From the NCBI RefSeq assembly GCF_000223215.1, contig NC_017243.1, positions 186,001 to 250,000 on the forward strand: a stretch of 64,000 nucleotides of DNA, written 5' to 3'. Positions 26,718 to 36,839 of this stretch are shown here, piece after piece (position 1 is the stretch's first letter; each line of letters opens with the position of its first letter). The notes under the pieces were generated by a model. That model did no database searches and was not told where the DNA came from. It was given only the letters and a program-made list of their open reading frames with translations. The translations under genes were made by a program, and so were the position numbers. The DNA comes from Brachyspira intermedia PWS/A (lineage in GTDB: Bacteria; Spirochaetota; Brachyspiria; Brachyspirales; Brachyspiraceae).

Positions 26718-27389
26718 TTATTCATCTTTATTAAATTCCAAATCTTTAAGCTCTCTTAATTTTGGAAGATCATCTAAACTATTTATACCGAAATGCATTA
26801 AGAACTTATCAGTAGTGCCGTAAGTTTGTCTTTTGTCTAAATAATCCTTTCTTCCTTTCCAAGCAATGAAGCCGTCTTCCATTAAAGCTCTTAAATGATA
26901 ACCGCTGTCGCTTTGTCTTATATCATCAATTTCAGCTTTAGTTAAAGGCTGTTTATATGCTATTATAGAAAGAGTTTGAAGCATAGCTTTTGATATTTTT
27001 TTCTTTCTCTTTTTGTCATATATTGCCGATAAAGTACCAAATGTAGAAGGTATTATAGTCATAAGTATAGAATCTCCTACTTCAAGTATCTCTATAGCAC
27101 TTTTAGCATTTCTATATCTATTATTGATATTTTCTATATGAGTTCTTATATCAGAATTTTCGCATTTGAAAAGAGTTCTTAATCTGCTTATTGGAACATT
27201 GCCCTCAACATATATGATAGCTTCCATAATTTTTTCAAGCTCTTCTTCATTTGCAAGTATAGAATCGTCTATCTCTAAAGCGTTTTTATTTTCAGTATTT
27301 ACTGCCTGAGTATCTGCATTATTTTCAGAATTCTTTTCTGAAATTTCATTCTCCAAAAGAGCACCGTTTGTTTCAATCATTTCATCCAT
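26718..27389 (-). CDS. scpB: Segregation and condensation protein B
   Basis: A 223-residue ScpB, the winged-helix kleisin-associated subunit of the Smc-ScpA-ScpB condensin that compacts and segregates chromosomes. The two winged-helix domains cover about residues 45-215, with the signature L-S-I-I-A-Y-K-Q-P-L-T-K-A-E-I and D-K-R-Q-T-Y-G-T-T. The first ~45 residues are an acidic Asn/Glu-rich extension not normal for the family; the core starts at about E53. scpA is not adjacent in the window. AGGG lies 11 bp upstream of the ATG. It follows the uptake operon on the same strand after 133 bp. Confidence 0.93.
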   Translation of the reverse strand: MDEMIETNGALLENEISEKNSENNADTQAVNTENKNALEIDDSILANEEELEKIMEAIIYVEGNVPISRLRTLFKCENSDIRTHIENINNRYRNAKSAIEILEVGDSILMTIIPSTFGTLSAIYDKKRKKKISKAMLQTLSIIAYKQPLTKAEIDDIRQSDSGYHLRALMEDGFIAWKGRKDYLDKRQTYGTTDKFLMHFGINSLDDLPKLRELKDLEFNKDE

Positions 27390-27522
27390 AATATTTATAT
27401 CCCTAAAAAATAACTTCCTTTTTATTTTTTAATATAAGCAGATTATAGCATATTAAAAACTTTTTTCAATCGTTTAGACATAATTTTGTGTATATATTTT
27501 TATGGGAATATAAATTTATTTT

Positions 27523-28257
27523 TTAATTAATTATAGAAGATATGTCTTTTAATATTTCATCATAATTTACATCAGGGAATATATCTTTTAATTCATTTTT
27601 ATTTATATCTTTTTTATGTATAGGATTATAATTGGAGTTTTTTGAAAATTTTATTATATAATCAGTTTTTGTAATTGATACTATATCATGAGAAGATAGT
27701 ATAATAATTTTATTTTTTTTATTGGCTTCTAAATAATGAAAAAGTTTTACTTTGTTTTGAAAATCTAAGGAACTATCAGGCTCATCTAAAAGAATGATAT
27801 TTGTATTTTTGCATAATGTCTTAGCTAAAAATACTAAAGCTCTTTCGCCTCCGGATAAGTTTTCAACATTTCTATTTTGTAAATGCAGTATGTTCAAAGA
27901 CTCCATCACTTCCAAAGATTTAGTCCTTATTTTTTTCTCATCTGAAAATATGCCATATTCTTTATGTCCCATCATCACTACTTCAATTGCTCTAAAAGGA
28001 AAATTCACATTTAAAAACTGAGGCATAAAGGCTATATCATTAAATATTACTTCTTTGGAAAGAGTTTTATTATTGACATTTATAATTCCGCTTCTTTTTA
28101 CACTGCTGTCCATTATGAGAGATTTTATAAATGTACTTTTTCCGCTTCCATTAGCTCCTAAAAGTATATATATTCCATTTTCATTTATACTAAGCTCATC
28201 TAATTGCAGAACTTTTTTGTTTTTATATTCTAAAATCAAATCTTTACAATATATCAT
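27523..28257 (-). CDS. ABC transporter ATPase (FecE/BtuD type)
   Basis: A 244-residue nucleotide-binding subunit. Walker A is G-A-N-G-S-G-K-S-T (residues ~33-41), the signature is L-S-G-G-E, Walker B is I-I-L-L-D-E-P-D and the switch histidine lies in L-S-S-H-D-I. It powers the permease encoded immediately upstream (22-bp gap), third gene of the operon 30401-27523. The family serves iron siderophore, haem, cobalamin or molybdate uptake. The substrate cannot be deduced from the ATPase. AGAG precedes the start. Confidence 0.92.
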   Translation of the reverse strand: MIYCKDLILEYKNKKVLQLDELSINENGIYILLGANGSGKSTFIKSLIMDSSVKRSGIINVNNKTLSKEVIFNDIAFMPQFLNVNFPFRAIEVVMMGHKEYGIFSDEKKIRTKSLEVMESLNILHLQNRNVENLSGGERALVFLAKTLCKNTNIILLDEPDSSLDFQNKVKLFHYLEANKKNKIIILSSHDIVSITKTDYIIKFSKNSNYNPIHKKDINKNELKDIFPDVNYDEILKDISSIIN

Positions 28258-28279
28258 ATAATAATCTCTTTATAAATTA

Positions 28280-29272
28280 TTAATCATATTTACTTCTTCT
28301 AAATAAAAATACAAATAAAAATATTGCTCCGAATAATGAAGTAGCAACAGATATAGGAAGTTCACCGGCAATTCTTCCGCCGAACAGAGGCATCTTTATT
28401 ATAGACCTTATAACTAAATCACATAATAATAAAAGTATTGCACCGCCGAATGCAGAATTGATTAGCAATTTTGAAGAAGCTGAAGTTTTCCATATTATTC
28501 TTGAAAGATGAGGTACACCCAATCCCACCCAGCTTATTATTCCTGTGGCAAGTACAGACATAGACATTAATATTGAAACTACAAAAAGTAATTGAATCCT
28601 AAAAACTCTAATATCCTTTACCTTATCATAAGCATGAAGCTCTCCCAATGTTAGAGCATCTATCTTTGATGACTGCATTAAAAAGAAAAATAGTGCTATT
28701 ATAAATACAGCTAATAATATTAATGTGTATCTTATATTAGTATTTCCTAAACTGCCCATAAGCCAAAAAGTTATTTCTCTAAGTTTACCAATTTCTGCGG
28801 CCACTTTTAATATAGAAAGCCCTGAAGAAAATACTGAATTAATTACTATACCCATAAAAAGCAATTTTAATACAGATGAACTTCTGAATGAAAAAAACAT
28901 AGGTATTAGTACGGCTATAAAAGTAAATAATGGTGCTATTAAAAATATAGGCAATGAGAATACTATAGCGAAAGCAGCCCCGAATGCTGAACCTGATGAT
29001 ATGCCTAAGAAATAAGGATCAACCAATGGATTTTGAAAACATGATTGGCATATAACTCCGCATACTCCAAGTATGGCTCCGCTTGATACCGCTAAAAGTA
29101 TTCTTGGAAGCCTTACATTGAGTATTGCTATTGCTTTATTAATATCTTCCGTTTTATTAAAAAATATATTGATTATTTCTAAAGGCGAAATATCCCATGA
29201 ACCTATAAATATAGATAATATAAATAATATTACTAGTATAGATGATAATATTATTAATGATTTATTTTTCAT
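28280..29272 (-). CDS. FecCD-family ABC permease
   Basis: A 330-residue membrane permease with about ten helices. Family signatures are S-S-G-A-I-L-G-V-C-G, Q-N-P-L-V-D-P-Y-F-L-G-I-S-S-G and G-L-G-V-P-H-L-S-R. It forms the homodimeric channel of a BtuCD-type type II importer. It starts 4 bp after the binding-protein stop codon and is probably translationally coupled; its own Shine-Dalgarno is weak. The substrate is a metal chelate or metallate taken from the binding protein. Confidence 0.92.
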   Translation of the reverse strand: MKNKSLIILSSILVILFILSIFIGSWDISPLEIINIFFNKTEDINKAIAILNVRLPRILLAVSSGAILGVCGVICQSCFQNPLVDPYFLGISSGSAFGAAFAIVFSLPIFLIAPLFTFIAVLIPMFFSFRSSSVLKLLFMGIVINSVFSSGLSILKVAAEIGKLREITFWLMGSLGNTNIRYTLILLAVFIIALFFFLMQSSKIDALTLGELHAYDKVKDIRVFRIQLLFVVSILMSMSVLATGIISWVGLGVPHLSRIIWKTSASSKLLINSAFGGAILLLLCDLVIRSIIKMPLFGGRIAGELPISVATSLFGAIFLFVFLFRRSKYD

Positions 29273-29276
29273 ATTT

Positions 29277-30401
29277 TTAATTCTTTATTTGTTCAAAAAA
29301 TGGTTCTAATTTATGAAGTACAATAAGTTTATCAGTTTCTTCTATACCGAATATGTCTGACATGTAATTATCATATACTTCTCTAATATTAACATTGTCA
29401 GGCATGTAGTATATATAGCTAAATAGAAGAAGCTGTACAGGAAGTAATAATTTAGGATCTGACCACCATAAAATCTGTCCCATACTATATACTCTATTAT
29501 TTTTTACTGCATTAATATTTTGAAATACTGCATTTTTTGTATATGTTTCTACAGCTTTTGAATATTGAGGAGAATCTATCATTGCTATGATGTCAGGATT
29601 CATTTCCAATATTTCTTCAGCACCGAGAATAGGCATTTCTGATTTTTCATAAGCATTGCTGATGCCTAATATTGATGTTGTATATGCTGCTCCGCCATAA
29701 TCTTTTCCATGAACATATCCTGCTCCTGTTTCTGAATCTGTAAGTCCCAAGAAAAGCATTTTATCTGTATCATTATCTTTTTTGAATGATGAAGCTAAAT
29801 CAACATATTCTTGAAGTTTTTTTATAAGTTCTTCTGATTTGTCTTCAGCATTAACAACTTTTGATATTATTCTTATATTATCATAGTAAGAGTTTAAATT
29901 TGTTGCTATAGTATGATCATTCAATATTATCACTGGTATTTTAAATTCATTTTCTATTCTATTAATTAATTCCTGATGATAACTGTTTTCAGATAAAGAA
30001 CCATAAGGCACTATTATAATAGCATCGGGAGAAACCTCCAATATTTTTTCAAAATTATAACTGCCGTATCCTGCCCATCCTACATTTGGAATTGATAATA
30101 TATTTGTTACTATATAAAAGTTATCGGATCTATCTGTATTATATGGTCCTGACTGAGGATATACTCCACCTGTAGCTGCTAATAAATCATCTTTTCCCAA
30201 TGCTTTTAAAGTTTGAGGTATGAAGCCTCTATCTATTGATATTATTTTTTTTATGTCTTTTTTTAAAGTTACTTTTCTTCCAAAAGCATCTGTAACAGTT
30301 ATAGTATCTGCTGAATTATTTTTATTATTTGCATCTTTGGTATTATTACATGAAATAAAAGATAAAGCTGTAAATAATATAAGCAATAAGTATTTTTTCA
30401 T
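29277..30401 (-). CDS. Substrate-binding lipoprotein of a FecBCD-type importer
   Basis: A 374-residue class III (TroA/BtuF-fold) binding protein with lipobox S-F-I-S-C (Cys 19). The first lobe starts T-V-T-D-A-F-G-R-K-V-T-L, typical for siderophore/cobalamin/metallate binders; the second lobe ends with N-A-V-K-N-N-R-V-Y and W-W-S-D-P-K-L-L-L. First gene of the three-gene operon with permease (4-bp gap) and ATPase. GGAG lies 8 bp before the ATG. An unusual folded leader (30425-30512) precedes it. The exact ligand (ferric siderophore, haem, cobalamin or molybdate/tungstate) is unresolved. Confidence 0.88.
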   Translation of the reverse strand: MKKYLLLILFTALSFISCNNTKDANNKNNSADTITVTDAFGRKVTLKKDIKKIISIDRGFIPQTLKALGKDDLLAATGGVYPQSGPYNTDRSDNFYIVTNILSIPNVGWAGYGSYNFEKILEVSPDAIIIVPYGSLSENSYHQELINRIENEFKIPVIILNDHTIATNLNSYYDNIRIISKVVNAEDKSEELIKKLQEYVDLASSFKKDNDTDKMLFLGLTDSETGAGYVHGKDYGGAAYTTSILGISNAYEKSEMPILGAEEILEMNPDIIAMIDSPQYSKAVETYTKNAVFQNINAVKNNRVYSMGQILWWSDPKLLLPVQLLLFSYIYYMPDNVNIREVYDNYMSDIFGIEETDKLIVLHKLEPFFEQIKN

Positions 30402-30424
30402 TTTTTATGCTCCTATTTTTTATT

Positions 30425-30512
30425 ATTGCTAATAAAAATTGTTCGCTGCCTATGGCAAAGGTTATGTCAAGTAAACTTACCAGAGGATAACAATTTTTAT
30501 ATTTTTAGCAAT
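30425..30512 (-). promoter_or_regulatory. Structured leader of the uptake operon (candidate RNA element)
   Basis: On the minus strand, 24 bp before the binding-protein start, a long closing stem (8 + 11 bp with a 5-base bulge; arms 30425-30443 and 30489-30512) encloses 45 bases containing two smaller hairpins, AAGT-TT-ACTT and TGCC-ATA-GGCA. No T run follows, so it is not a plain terminator of the upstream TPR gene. It shows no cobalamin-riboswitch B12 box. It could be a riboswitch-like sensor, a protein-binding leader, or a small palindromic repeat. Confidence 0.5.
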
Positions 30513-30547
30513 GAAAATTATTTAGATTATTTTTTATAAATTATATT

Positions 30548-32854
30548 TCAATTATCTAATTTGCAAAGTTTAATACTTTCATCATTAATTATTCTTCTTA
30601 TAATTTCTATATTAGAATCATCAAAGTTTTTAGGGAAGTATATGCTTTTTATTTTTATATTATTGTTATTTAAAATTGCTCTGTAAGCATAATCTTCTGA
30701 ATTATAGCTGAATATAGAAAGTAAAGTGTCATAATGAATATTATCTTCTTTAGTGATAAACTTAGCAGTTCTTCCGTAAACATTTTCTTCTTTATTATAA
30801 TTTTTTGTTTTAATTATAATTGAATCTGAAGCTTCATACTCTATACATATGCTATTATCATATAAATTATTAATAGATGAATTAAATGAAGCAAAATAAA
30901 TATTCATTTTATTATTAAAATGTTCTATAACAGGTTTTATTGCTGTTAATTTTCCTGCTTCCATAGAGTTTTCTAAAATATTGAATATATTTTCAGTTTC
31001 TGTTTTTTTATCTAATAATAATTTAAGAGTGTCTGTATTATAGTTAATATTTTTGTATAGAGTGCAAGAAGAATTATTTTTATGTATATTATGGAACTCT
31101 ATAGTTTTATTTAAAGATTTTTCAAATAAGTCTAAAAAGTCATTATATTTTATTATATTTCCTTTCAATAAAGTATATGATAATAAAAATATATTGTAGC
31201 TTGCAAAATTATCTTCTCTTAAATCAAAATTATCTATATATCTATTGTAAGTATCAAGAAGTGAATCATAATCTTTTTTCAAATAATATATAACAGCCAA
31301 ATTATTATAAAGCTCGAAAGATGATTTTTTACTTTCTATTAATTTATTATAACATATAGAGGCATTATCATAATCTTTTATTCTATAGTATGATTGAGCC
31401 AGCATATTATAAATGTCATCATCTCTTCTATCAATTCTTGATGCATATTCTATAACTTTATTATAATCTTTATTATCAAAACATATTGAAAGTAATTTAT
31501 CATAATGTTTAAATGAATTAGGATTTACTTCTATAATTTTATCTGCAATACTCAAAGCATTATCATATTCTTCTAAATCAAAGTATAGATTAAATAATAT
31601 TTCATAAGAATTGCTGTATGAAGGATTAAGCTCTAATGCTCTATTTAAATAAATTAATGATTTTTCTTTTTCGCCTAAATAATAGTAGGATAAACCTATA
31701 CCGTTATATGAATCAGCATTATTATTATTTATATCTATTGCTTTATTGAAATTCTCTATCGCATTATTATAATCTTCTAAATTATAATAAGCTAGTGCCA
31801 AATTATTATAAGCCTTATAATATCTGTCATTAATTTCTATAGATTTATTGAAATAGTTTATAGCTTTGTCATATTCTTCATTAGATGAGTAGCATATACC
31901 TATAAAGTTATAAGCCTTATAAGCATTTGGATTTTTTTCTATCACTCTTTCAAAACATTCTATAGCTTCATAATAATATTTTTTAGAATAATAGCTTATT
32001 CCTAATTTATTATAATCGGTAAAAGTATTAATATCTAATTTTTTAGCCTTATCAAAATAAAGTGCCGCTTTATCGAACATCTTTCTATTGAAATAAACTA
32101 AAGCTAAATTATTATAGGCATTGGCATATTTAGGATTAATATCTATAGCTATATTGAAATATTTTATAGCATTATCATAATCTTTTAGGAATGAATATAC
32201 TGCTCCCAAAGTATTAGCTATTTTGCATGACTTACCATTATACTGAAGGAATTTAGTAAAGCATTCTATTGCCTTTTCATAATTATTAATATTATAATAG
32301 CTCATTCCAAGCATATCATAAGCTTTAAAAACTCTTTCATCTAAAGATTTTGAATGTTCAAAAAATTCTATTGCTTCATTATATTTTTTATTTTTATAAT
32401 AGAATAAAGCTAAATTATTAAAAGCCTTATCATATTTAGGATTAATTTCTATAGCTTTATTAAAATTTTCTATAGCATTAGTATAATCTTTTTTTTCAAA
32501 ATAACTTATTCCAAGCAGATTATATGCTTTAAAAGAATTAGGGGTGATTTTTAAAGTTTCATTGAAACATTCTATAGCTTTGTCATACTGTTTTATAGCA
32601 TGATAACTTATACCAAGAAGATTATAAGATTTAAAAGTTTTTATATCTACTTTTTTAGCTTCTTCAAAATATCTTACAGCATCTTCATACTCTTTAAGCT
32701 CAACGCATACCTGTCCTTTATATAGATTTGCTCTATAATTTTTAGGAACTTTTTTTAATATAACATCTAATATTTCAAGAGTCTGATGATAATCTTCATT
32801 ATTAAGTCTGTATGAAACTTCATTTAAAAGATTTTCCATCTTTGTATTGTACAT
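30548..32854 (-). CDS. Large TPR-repeat protein
   Basis: A 768-residue protein with about fifteen tetratricopeptide repeats from residue ~10 to ~560 (recurrent A-Y-N-N/L-L-G-I-S-Y-x-x-x-K/N-x-Y-D-x-A-I-E-x-F), then ~200 residues without repeats that are beta/alpha mixed (Y-N-K-E-E-N-V-Y-G-R-T-A-K-F, I-I-R-R-I-I-N-D-E). No signal peptide is seen. TPR solenoids mediate protein interactions. The C-terminal domain is not one I recognise. The start has GGGG 7 bp upstream; an internal ATG 5 codons later is possible. It lies on the same strand as the uptake operon but is separated from it by the structured leader. Confidence 0.88.
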   Translation of the reverse strand: MYNTKMENLLNEVSYRLNNEDYHQTLEILDVILKKVPKNYRANLYKGQVCVELKEYEDAVRYFEEAKKVDIKTFKSYNLLGISYHAIKQYDKAIECFNETLKITPNSFKAYNLLGISYFEKKDYTNAIENFNKAIEINPKYDKAFNNLALFYYKNKKYNEAIEFFEHSKSLDERVFKAYDMLGMSYYNINNYEKAIECFTKFLQYNGKSCKIANTLGAVYSFLKDYDNAIKYFNIAIDINPKYANAYNNLALVYFNRKMFDKAALYFDKAKKLDINTFTDYNKLGISYYSKKYYYEAIECFERVIEKNPNAYKAYNFIGICYSSNEEYDKAINYFNKSIEINDRYYKAYNNLALAYYNLEDYNNAIENFNKAIDINNNNADSYNGIGLSYYYLGEKEKSLIYLNRALELNPSYSNSYEILFNLYFDLEEYDNALSIADKIIEVNPNSFKHYDKLLSICFDNKDYNKVIEYASRIDRRDDDIYNMLAQSYYRIKDYDNASICYNKLIESKKSSFELYNNLAVIYYLKKDYDSLLDTYNRYIDNFDLREDNFASYNIFLLSYTLLKGNIIKYNDFLDLFEKSLNKTIEFHNIHKNNSSCTLYKNINYNTDTLKLLLDKKTETENIFNILENSMEAGKLTAIKPVIEHFNNKMNIYFASFNSSINNLYDNSICIEYEASDSIIIKTKNYNKEENVYGRTAKFITKEDNIHYDTLLSIFSYNSEDYAYRAILNNNNIKIKSIYFPKNFDDSNIEIIRRIINDESIKLCKLDN

Positions 32855-32929
32855 AAAAACCCCGTATACAATTATTGTAATTATTTTACAATGAATATGT
32901 ATATTATGTCAACATTAAAATGCAATTTT

Positions 32930-33184
32930 TTATTTATTAAAATACTTTTTTAAATCATCATCATTGATATTAATAGAGATAAGTTTTTTGCTGTTTTTCT
33001 CACCCTTTAATATTTCAACATCTCTTTTTTTGATATTAAGCTCATCAGCCAAAAAATCAATTATAGCCTTATTAGCTTTACCGTCTATAGCCTTAGCCAT
33101 AATGCGAATGGAATAGGCCCCATTCTCAAATTTAAAACTGTTGGATTTAGCTCCAGCTGTTACTTTAACTTCTATGTTCATCAT
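32930..33184 (-). CDS. YggU/DUF167-family protein
   Basis: An 84-residue member of the DUF167 (YggU) family: V-K-V-T-A-G-A-K near the start, then I-R-I-M-A-K-A-I-D-G-K-A-N-K-A-I-I and I-L-K-G-E-K-N-S-K-K. The family is a small alpha/beta fold of unknown function found in most bacteria. The ATG overlaps the stop of the preceding DUF262/DUF1524 gene by 4 bp, so it is translationally coupled to it. Confidence 0.88.
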   Translation of the reverse strand: MMNIEVKVTAGAKSNSFKFENGAYSIRIMAKAIDGKANKAIIDFLADELNIKKRDVEILKGEKNSKKLISININDDDLKKYFNK

Positions 33185-35246
33185 TTTGTATATTTTTCAT
33201 AATACTCTTTATATAATTCGATAACTTTGTTTAAATGTTCCTTACATGCATTTTCATCCCATTTATTGTTTTTTAATATCAATAATGATTTTAATGACTG
33301 TACCTCGCCTTTTTTAAGTTTATCTCTTAATATAGAAAATTTATATGATTTATTATTTAATTCTGAATTTAAACTTCCGCTAATAAGAACTAAATTACCA
33401 AAACTATTTAAACATTCTTCTTTTGTTTCATCAGACCATTTATCATCGTTTGATAATTGTGTATCATTTTGCGGATATACATGTTCTATAGAATTTTTGG
33501 AAGTAATTCTAAATTTATTTAATATTTCTTTTATTTTTTTATTAATATTATCATCATTTTGATTAAAAATATTAGAATCTATATTATTATAATAATTATA
33601 CCATAAAATAAATTCTAATTTGTAAAACCAATATCTATTACATCCGTAATAATTTAAATTTTGTAATTCTTCTTTTAATTTCTTTATCATATTTTTGGTT
33701 TTGGTATTGTCATGATAATAACCATCTATATCAATAGCGGATATTTCAATAGTTTTTTCACTTAAAGTTTTTGATTTTTTAATTTTATAAAAATATAATA
33801 AATTATCTAATTTCATTAAATATTGATATAACTCATTTGCATCATTAATTTTTATACATTGATATAAAAAAGGAGTAAGCCAATACTGCGTTATTGATTC
33901 CTGAGTGTAGTATAATATACTTTGAAGCATAGATAAAGCTTTATTATTTTTATCTATCCTTCTTTCTATACTCCTACTATTTTTTCTATAAATAATATTA
34001 CATATAGATAATACTTCTCCATCTTCATTATCTGACACAAATTTAATAACATATTTATCAAATAGAACTCTTATTTTCCATAAAAGCTTAAAAAAATAGG
34101 ATGTCTTTTTAGATATATTATCATCATCAAAAATATGTTTGAATATATTGATGAGCTCTTTTTCTTTTACATCTACTGTTTTTGCTATTTTATTTTCTAT
34201 TAAAAAAATTCTTAAAGTATGTAATAAAAGCATTGGAAAACTTATTATACTTCTTATCTTTGGTGCTTCATAATTACTTTCTGAATCATTATATAAATCA
34301 TTTTCAAATTGATTATCTAAATCTTCAAAATCAGAATTCCTTTTTAAATTTAAAATGTCATAAAAATCAAGTCCTCTTTTACTTTTTAAATTATCTTGAT
34401 TTTCTGTTTCCTTTATTATAGATTTCAAATATTCTTCAATATTTTCTGATACGCCTACATCTTTCTCATCAGCCTTTCCTCTGTCATTAGCATTAACTAA
34501 TTTTCTCAGTGTTTCATTATCTATTTTTAATATATCTTTTAAATTTTTTTCAATATAGTTATCCATTATGGAACATGAATCCCATATTCTAGAATAGATA
34601 TCCCTATTATTTACTTTTGACAGCAAATAAGATTTTAATATTTCATGCTGTTTTAATTGTCTTCCTCTATTATTAAATGTTTCAAATAATTTATTTATAT
34701 ACATCTGATTTTTATTTGGCATTTTATTAATTACAAAAGTTAAATTTTTAGCAATATATTCTATAAAACTATTTAATGTTATTATGCTTTTATCAGAATT
34801 AATCCTATTCAGAAAATGATTTATTTCTTTATTTGCTATATCAAAATCTGAGTTTTGATTTTCTTCATTAAAAAGGTTAGCAAATTTCCTAGCTCTAAAA
34901 ATTAATCTTTCTTTTTTATTTTTATCTAAAAACTTTAATACAAATTCATTGTTATCAATAATTTTTTTATCTGAATTAAAAGTAAGCATATTGTAGTAAA
35001 ACGCTGCTGTCCGTCTACCAAGTCATATCTATTGTTATTGTCATCATCTCTATAAAATACAATTAATGAACCTATATAATATTCATTATTATTATTTATA
35101 ATGGCATTTTCTATATCTTCTAAAAGTTTTCTTATTTGCTCTTCTTTCCATACATAGTTTCTTTGATAATTTGGTATACTAAAATACATTTTTTCATCTA
35201 TTATTTTATTTAAACTAAATTTACCTGCTTCAACTTTATTACCCAT
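33181..35246 (-). pseudogene. DUF262-DUF1524 (GmrSD-like) protein, split by one frameshift
   Basis: Two overlapping frames (35246-34935 and 34989-33181) make one protein of ~690 residues once a single base is added to the T7 run at 34962-34968. The N-terminal DUF262 domain has I-P-N-Y-Q-R-N-Y-V-W and the nucleotide motif V-D-G-Q-Q-R-F-T-T. The C-terminus is DUF1524, an HNH-like nuclease domain with I-E-H-V-Y-P-Q and F-G-N-L-V-L-I-S. Such fusions are GmrSD/BrxU/SspE-like nucleases that attack modified phage DNA. It follows the second DUF262 gene with a 1-bp gap and is coupled to the YggU gene. It could be phase-variable, a real pseudogene or a sequence error. Confidence 0.75.
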
Positions 35247-35247
35247 A

Positions 35248-36770
35248 TCATTGTCCTTTGGAAATTATTTTTAATATACTATTTTTTCTATCTTTTAATT
35301 TATCCATTTTATAATTTATACGTTTTTTATCTTTCATCCATGTTATGTTTATATCTATACCTTTATCTTTAATAAAATTTGAATAGCTGATAATATATTT
35401 AGAAATTACTCCTGATTTTTTTATATCTATATTTTCTTTTATTTTAGGAGTGATTTTATCTATAAATTTTATAATTTCATCTGACTCAAATGACATCTGT
35501 ATAATATCTAATAAATTATCTGTCTCTTTTTCTTCTATATCAAATTTTAATATTTTAATTATAGTTTCTTTTGATATTCTAGCTTTTAATATACGATAAT
35601 TTCCTATTAAATAATCGCAATATAAAGCGAATTTAAATAAATCTTTTTCTCCATATTTATCATAATAAACAACACAAAGCAGTTCAAATAAAGATTTTAA
35701 ATATTTACTTATATTTGTTTTATATATATCTGTATATAATTTATGAAATTTTTTAATTTCATCTTCATCAGCATCTTCATCTGATACTTCATTATTATTA
35801 TCAAATAAATATTTGTATATCTCATTATATTTATTTGTATATAGAAAAAAGTTAATACCTTCCATAATTGGCTGACGTATCTTAAATGGATAATATTTTT
35901 TATCTTTAATTTTTATGTTTTTTCTTTAATATTAAATACTAAGGAATTAATATCTTTAGTAATATTTTTATCAATATACATAATATTTTCAATATTTGTA
36001 TAATATAAACATTGATCATTATCATTATGTTTAGTATTTTTTTCAAATTCTCTTTTTATTTCTTTTATATTTTCATAATGTATATTGCGTCCTGTCCATC
36101 TTCTAGCTTTCCATAGTATTTCGTTAAATAAAATATTTAAATTATTATGTTTTTTCTTTTTGTCATATTTATTATTCTTATCCCAATCTTCTGCAATAAT
36201 ATCTCTATAATTATCATTTTTTATAGCTCTTAAATGATATGATTTCAAATAATCTATTGCATCTAATGTAACGCCTCTCCCATTTTGCGTATCAAAAAAT
36301 ATAAAAGCCTCATCTTCTGAGTCAGTTTCTATTTCTGTAAATATAATATTGTTTAGTAAAGTAATTTTATTATTTTGATTATTATCTAAATATTCTTTTA
36401 CATATTTATAATTATTTCTTATGTTTTGCATAGTTATTTTATTATTAAATTTTCCTTCAATATTATATTTTTGTTGTTCAAAAACATAATTATATTTTTG
36501 TTGTTCAAAAACATATAGTATTATTAATAAAGTTAATATACGCTGCTGACCATCTATAATATTGTATTTTTTATTTGTTTTATCATTATGAAGAATTACT
36601 GTTCCTAAATAATATTCTTCATTCTCATTATTTAGGAAAAAATCTTTTAAGTCATTTAAAAGATCATCAACATTTTCTTTATCCCATACATAAAATCTTT
36701 GGTATTCAGGAATAACCAATTGTTTTTCTAGTAATTCTTTTAGAGTTAATATGTTTACATTAATACTCAT
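35248..36770 (-). pseudogene. Second DUF262 protein, split by one frameshift
   Basis: Frames 36770-35913 and 35865-35248 join into one ~507-residue protein if one base is added to the T6 run at 35918-35923. The bridging residues (I-K-D-K-K-Y-Y-P-F-K-I-R-Q-P-I-M-E-G) then read as the typical DUF262 segment R-x-P-I-x-x-G. The N-terminal part has I-P-E-Y-Q-R-F-Y-V-W and I-D-G-Q-Q-R-I-L-T-L. No DUF1524 nuclease domain is evident. A 27-bp tandem duplication near 36470-36520 encodes a repeated F-E-Q-Q-K-Y-N-Y. AAAGG precedes the ATG. First gene of a likely anti-phage operon. Confidence 0.72.
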
Positions 36771-36839
36771 ATATAAAAACCTTTAATATAATATGTTAAG
36801 TATAGTAATTTTTTTATTTATAGTCAATATTTTTATGCT

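Noticed and set aside
30402-30530. Cobalamin riboswitch upstream of the BtuFCD-like operon
   Set aside because: The conserved GCCACTG-type B12 box and the expected length (~200 nt) are absent.
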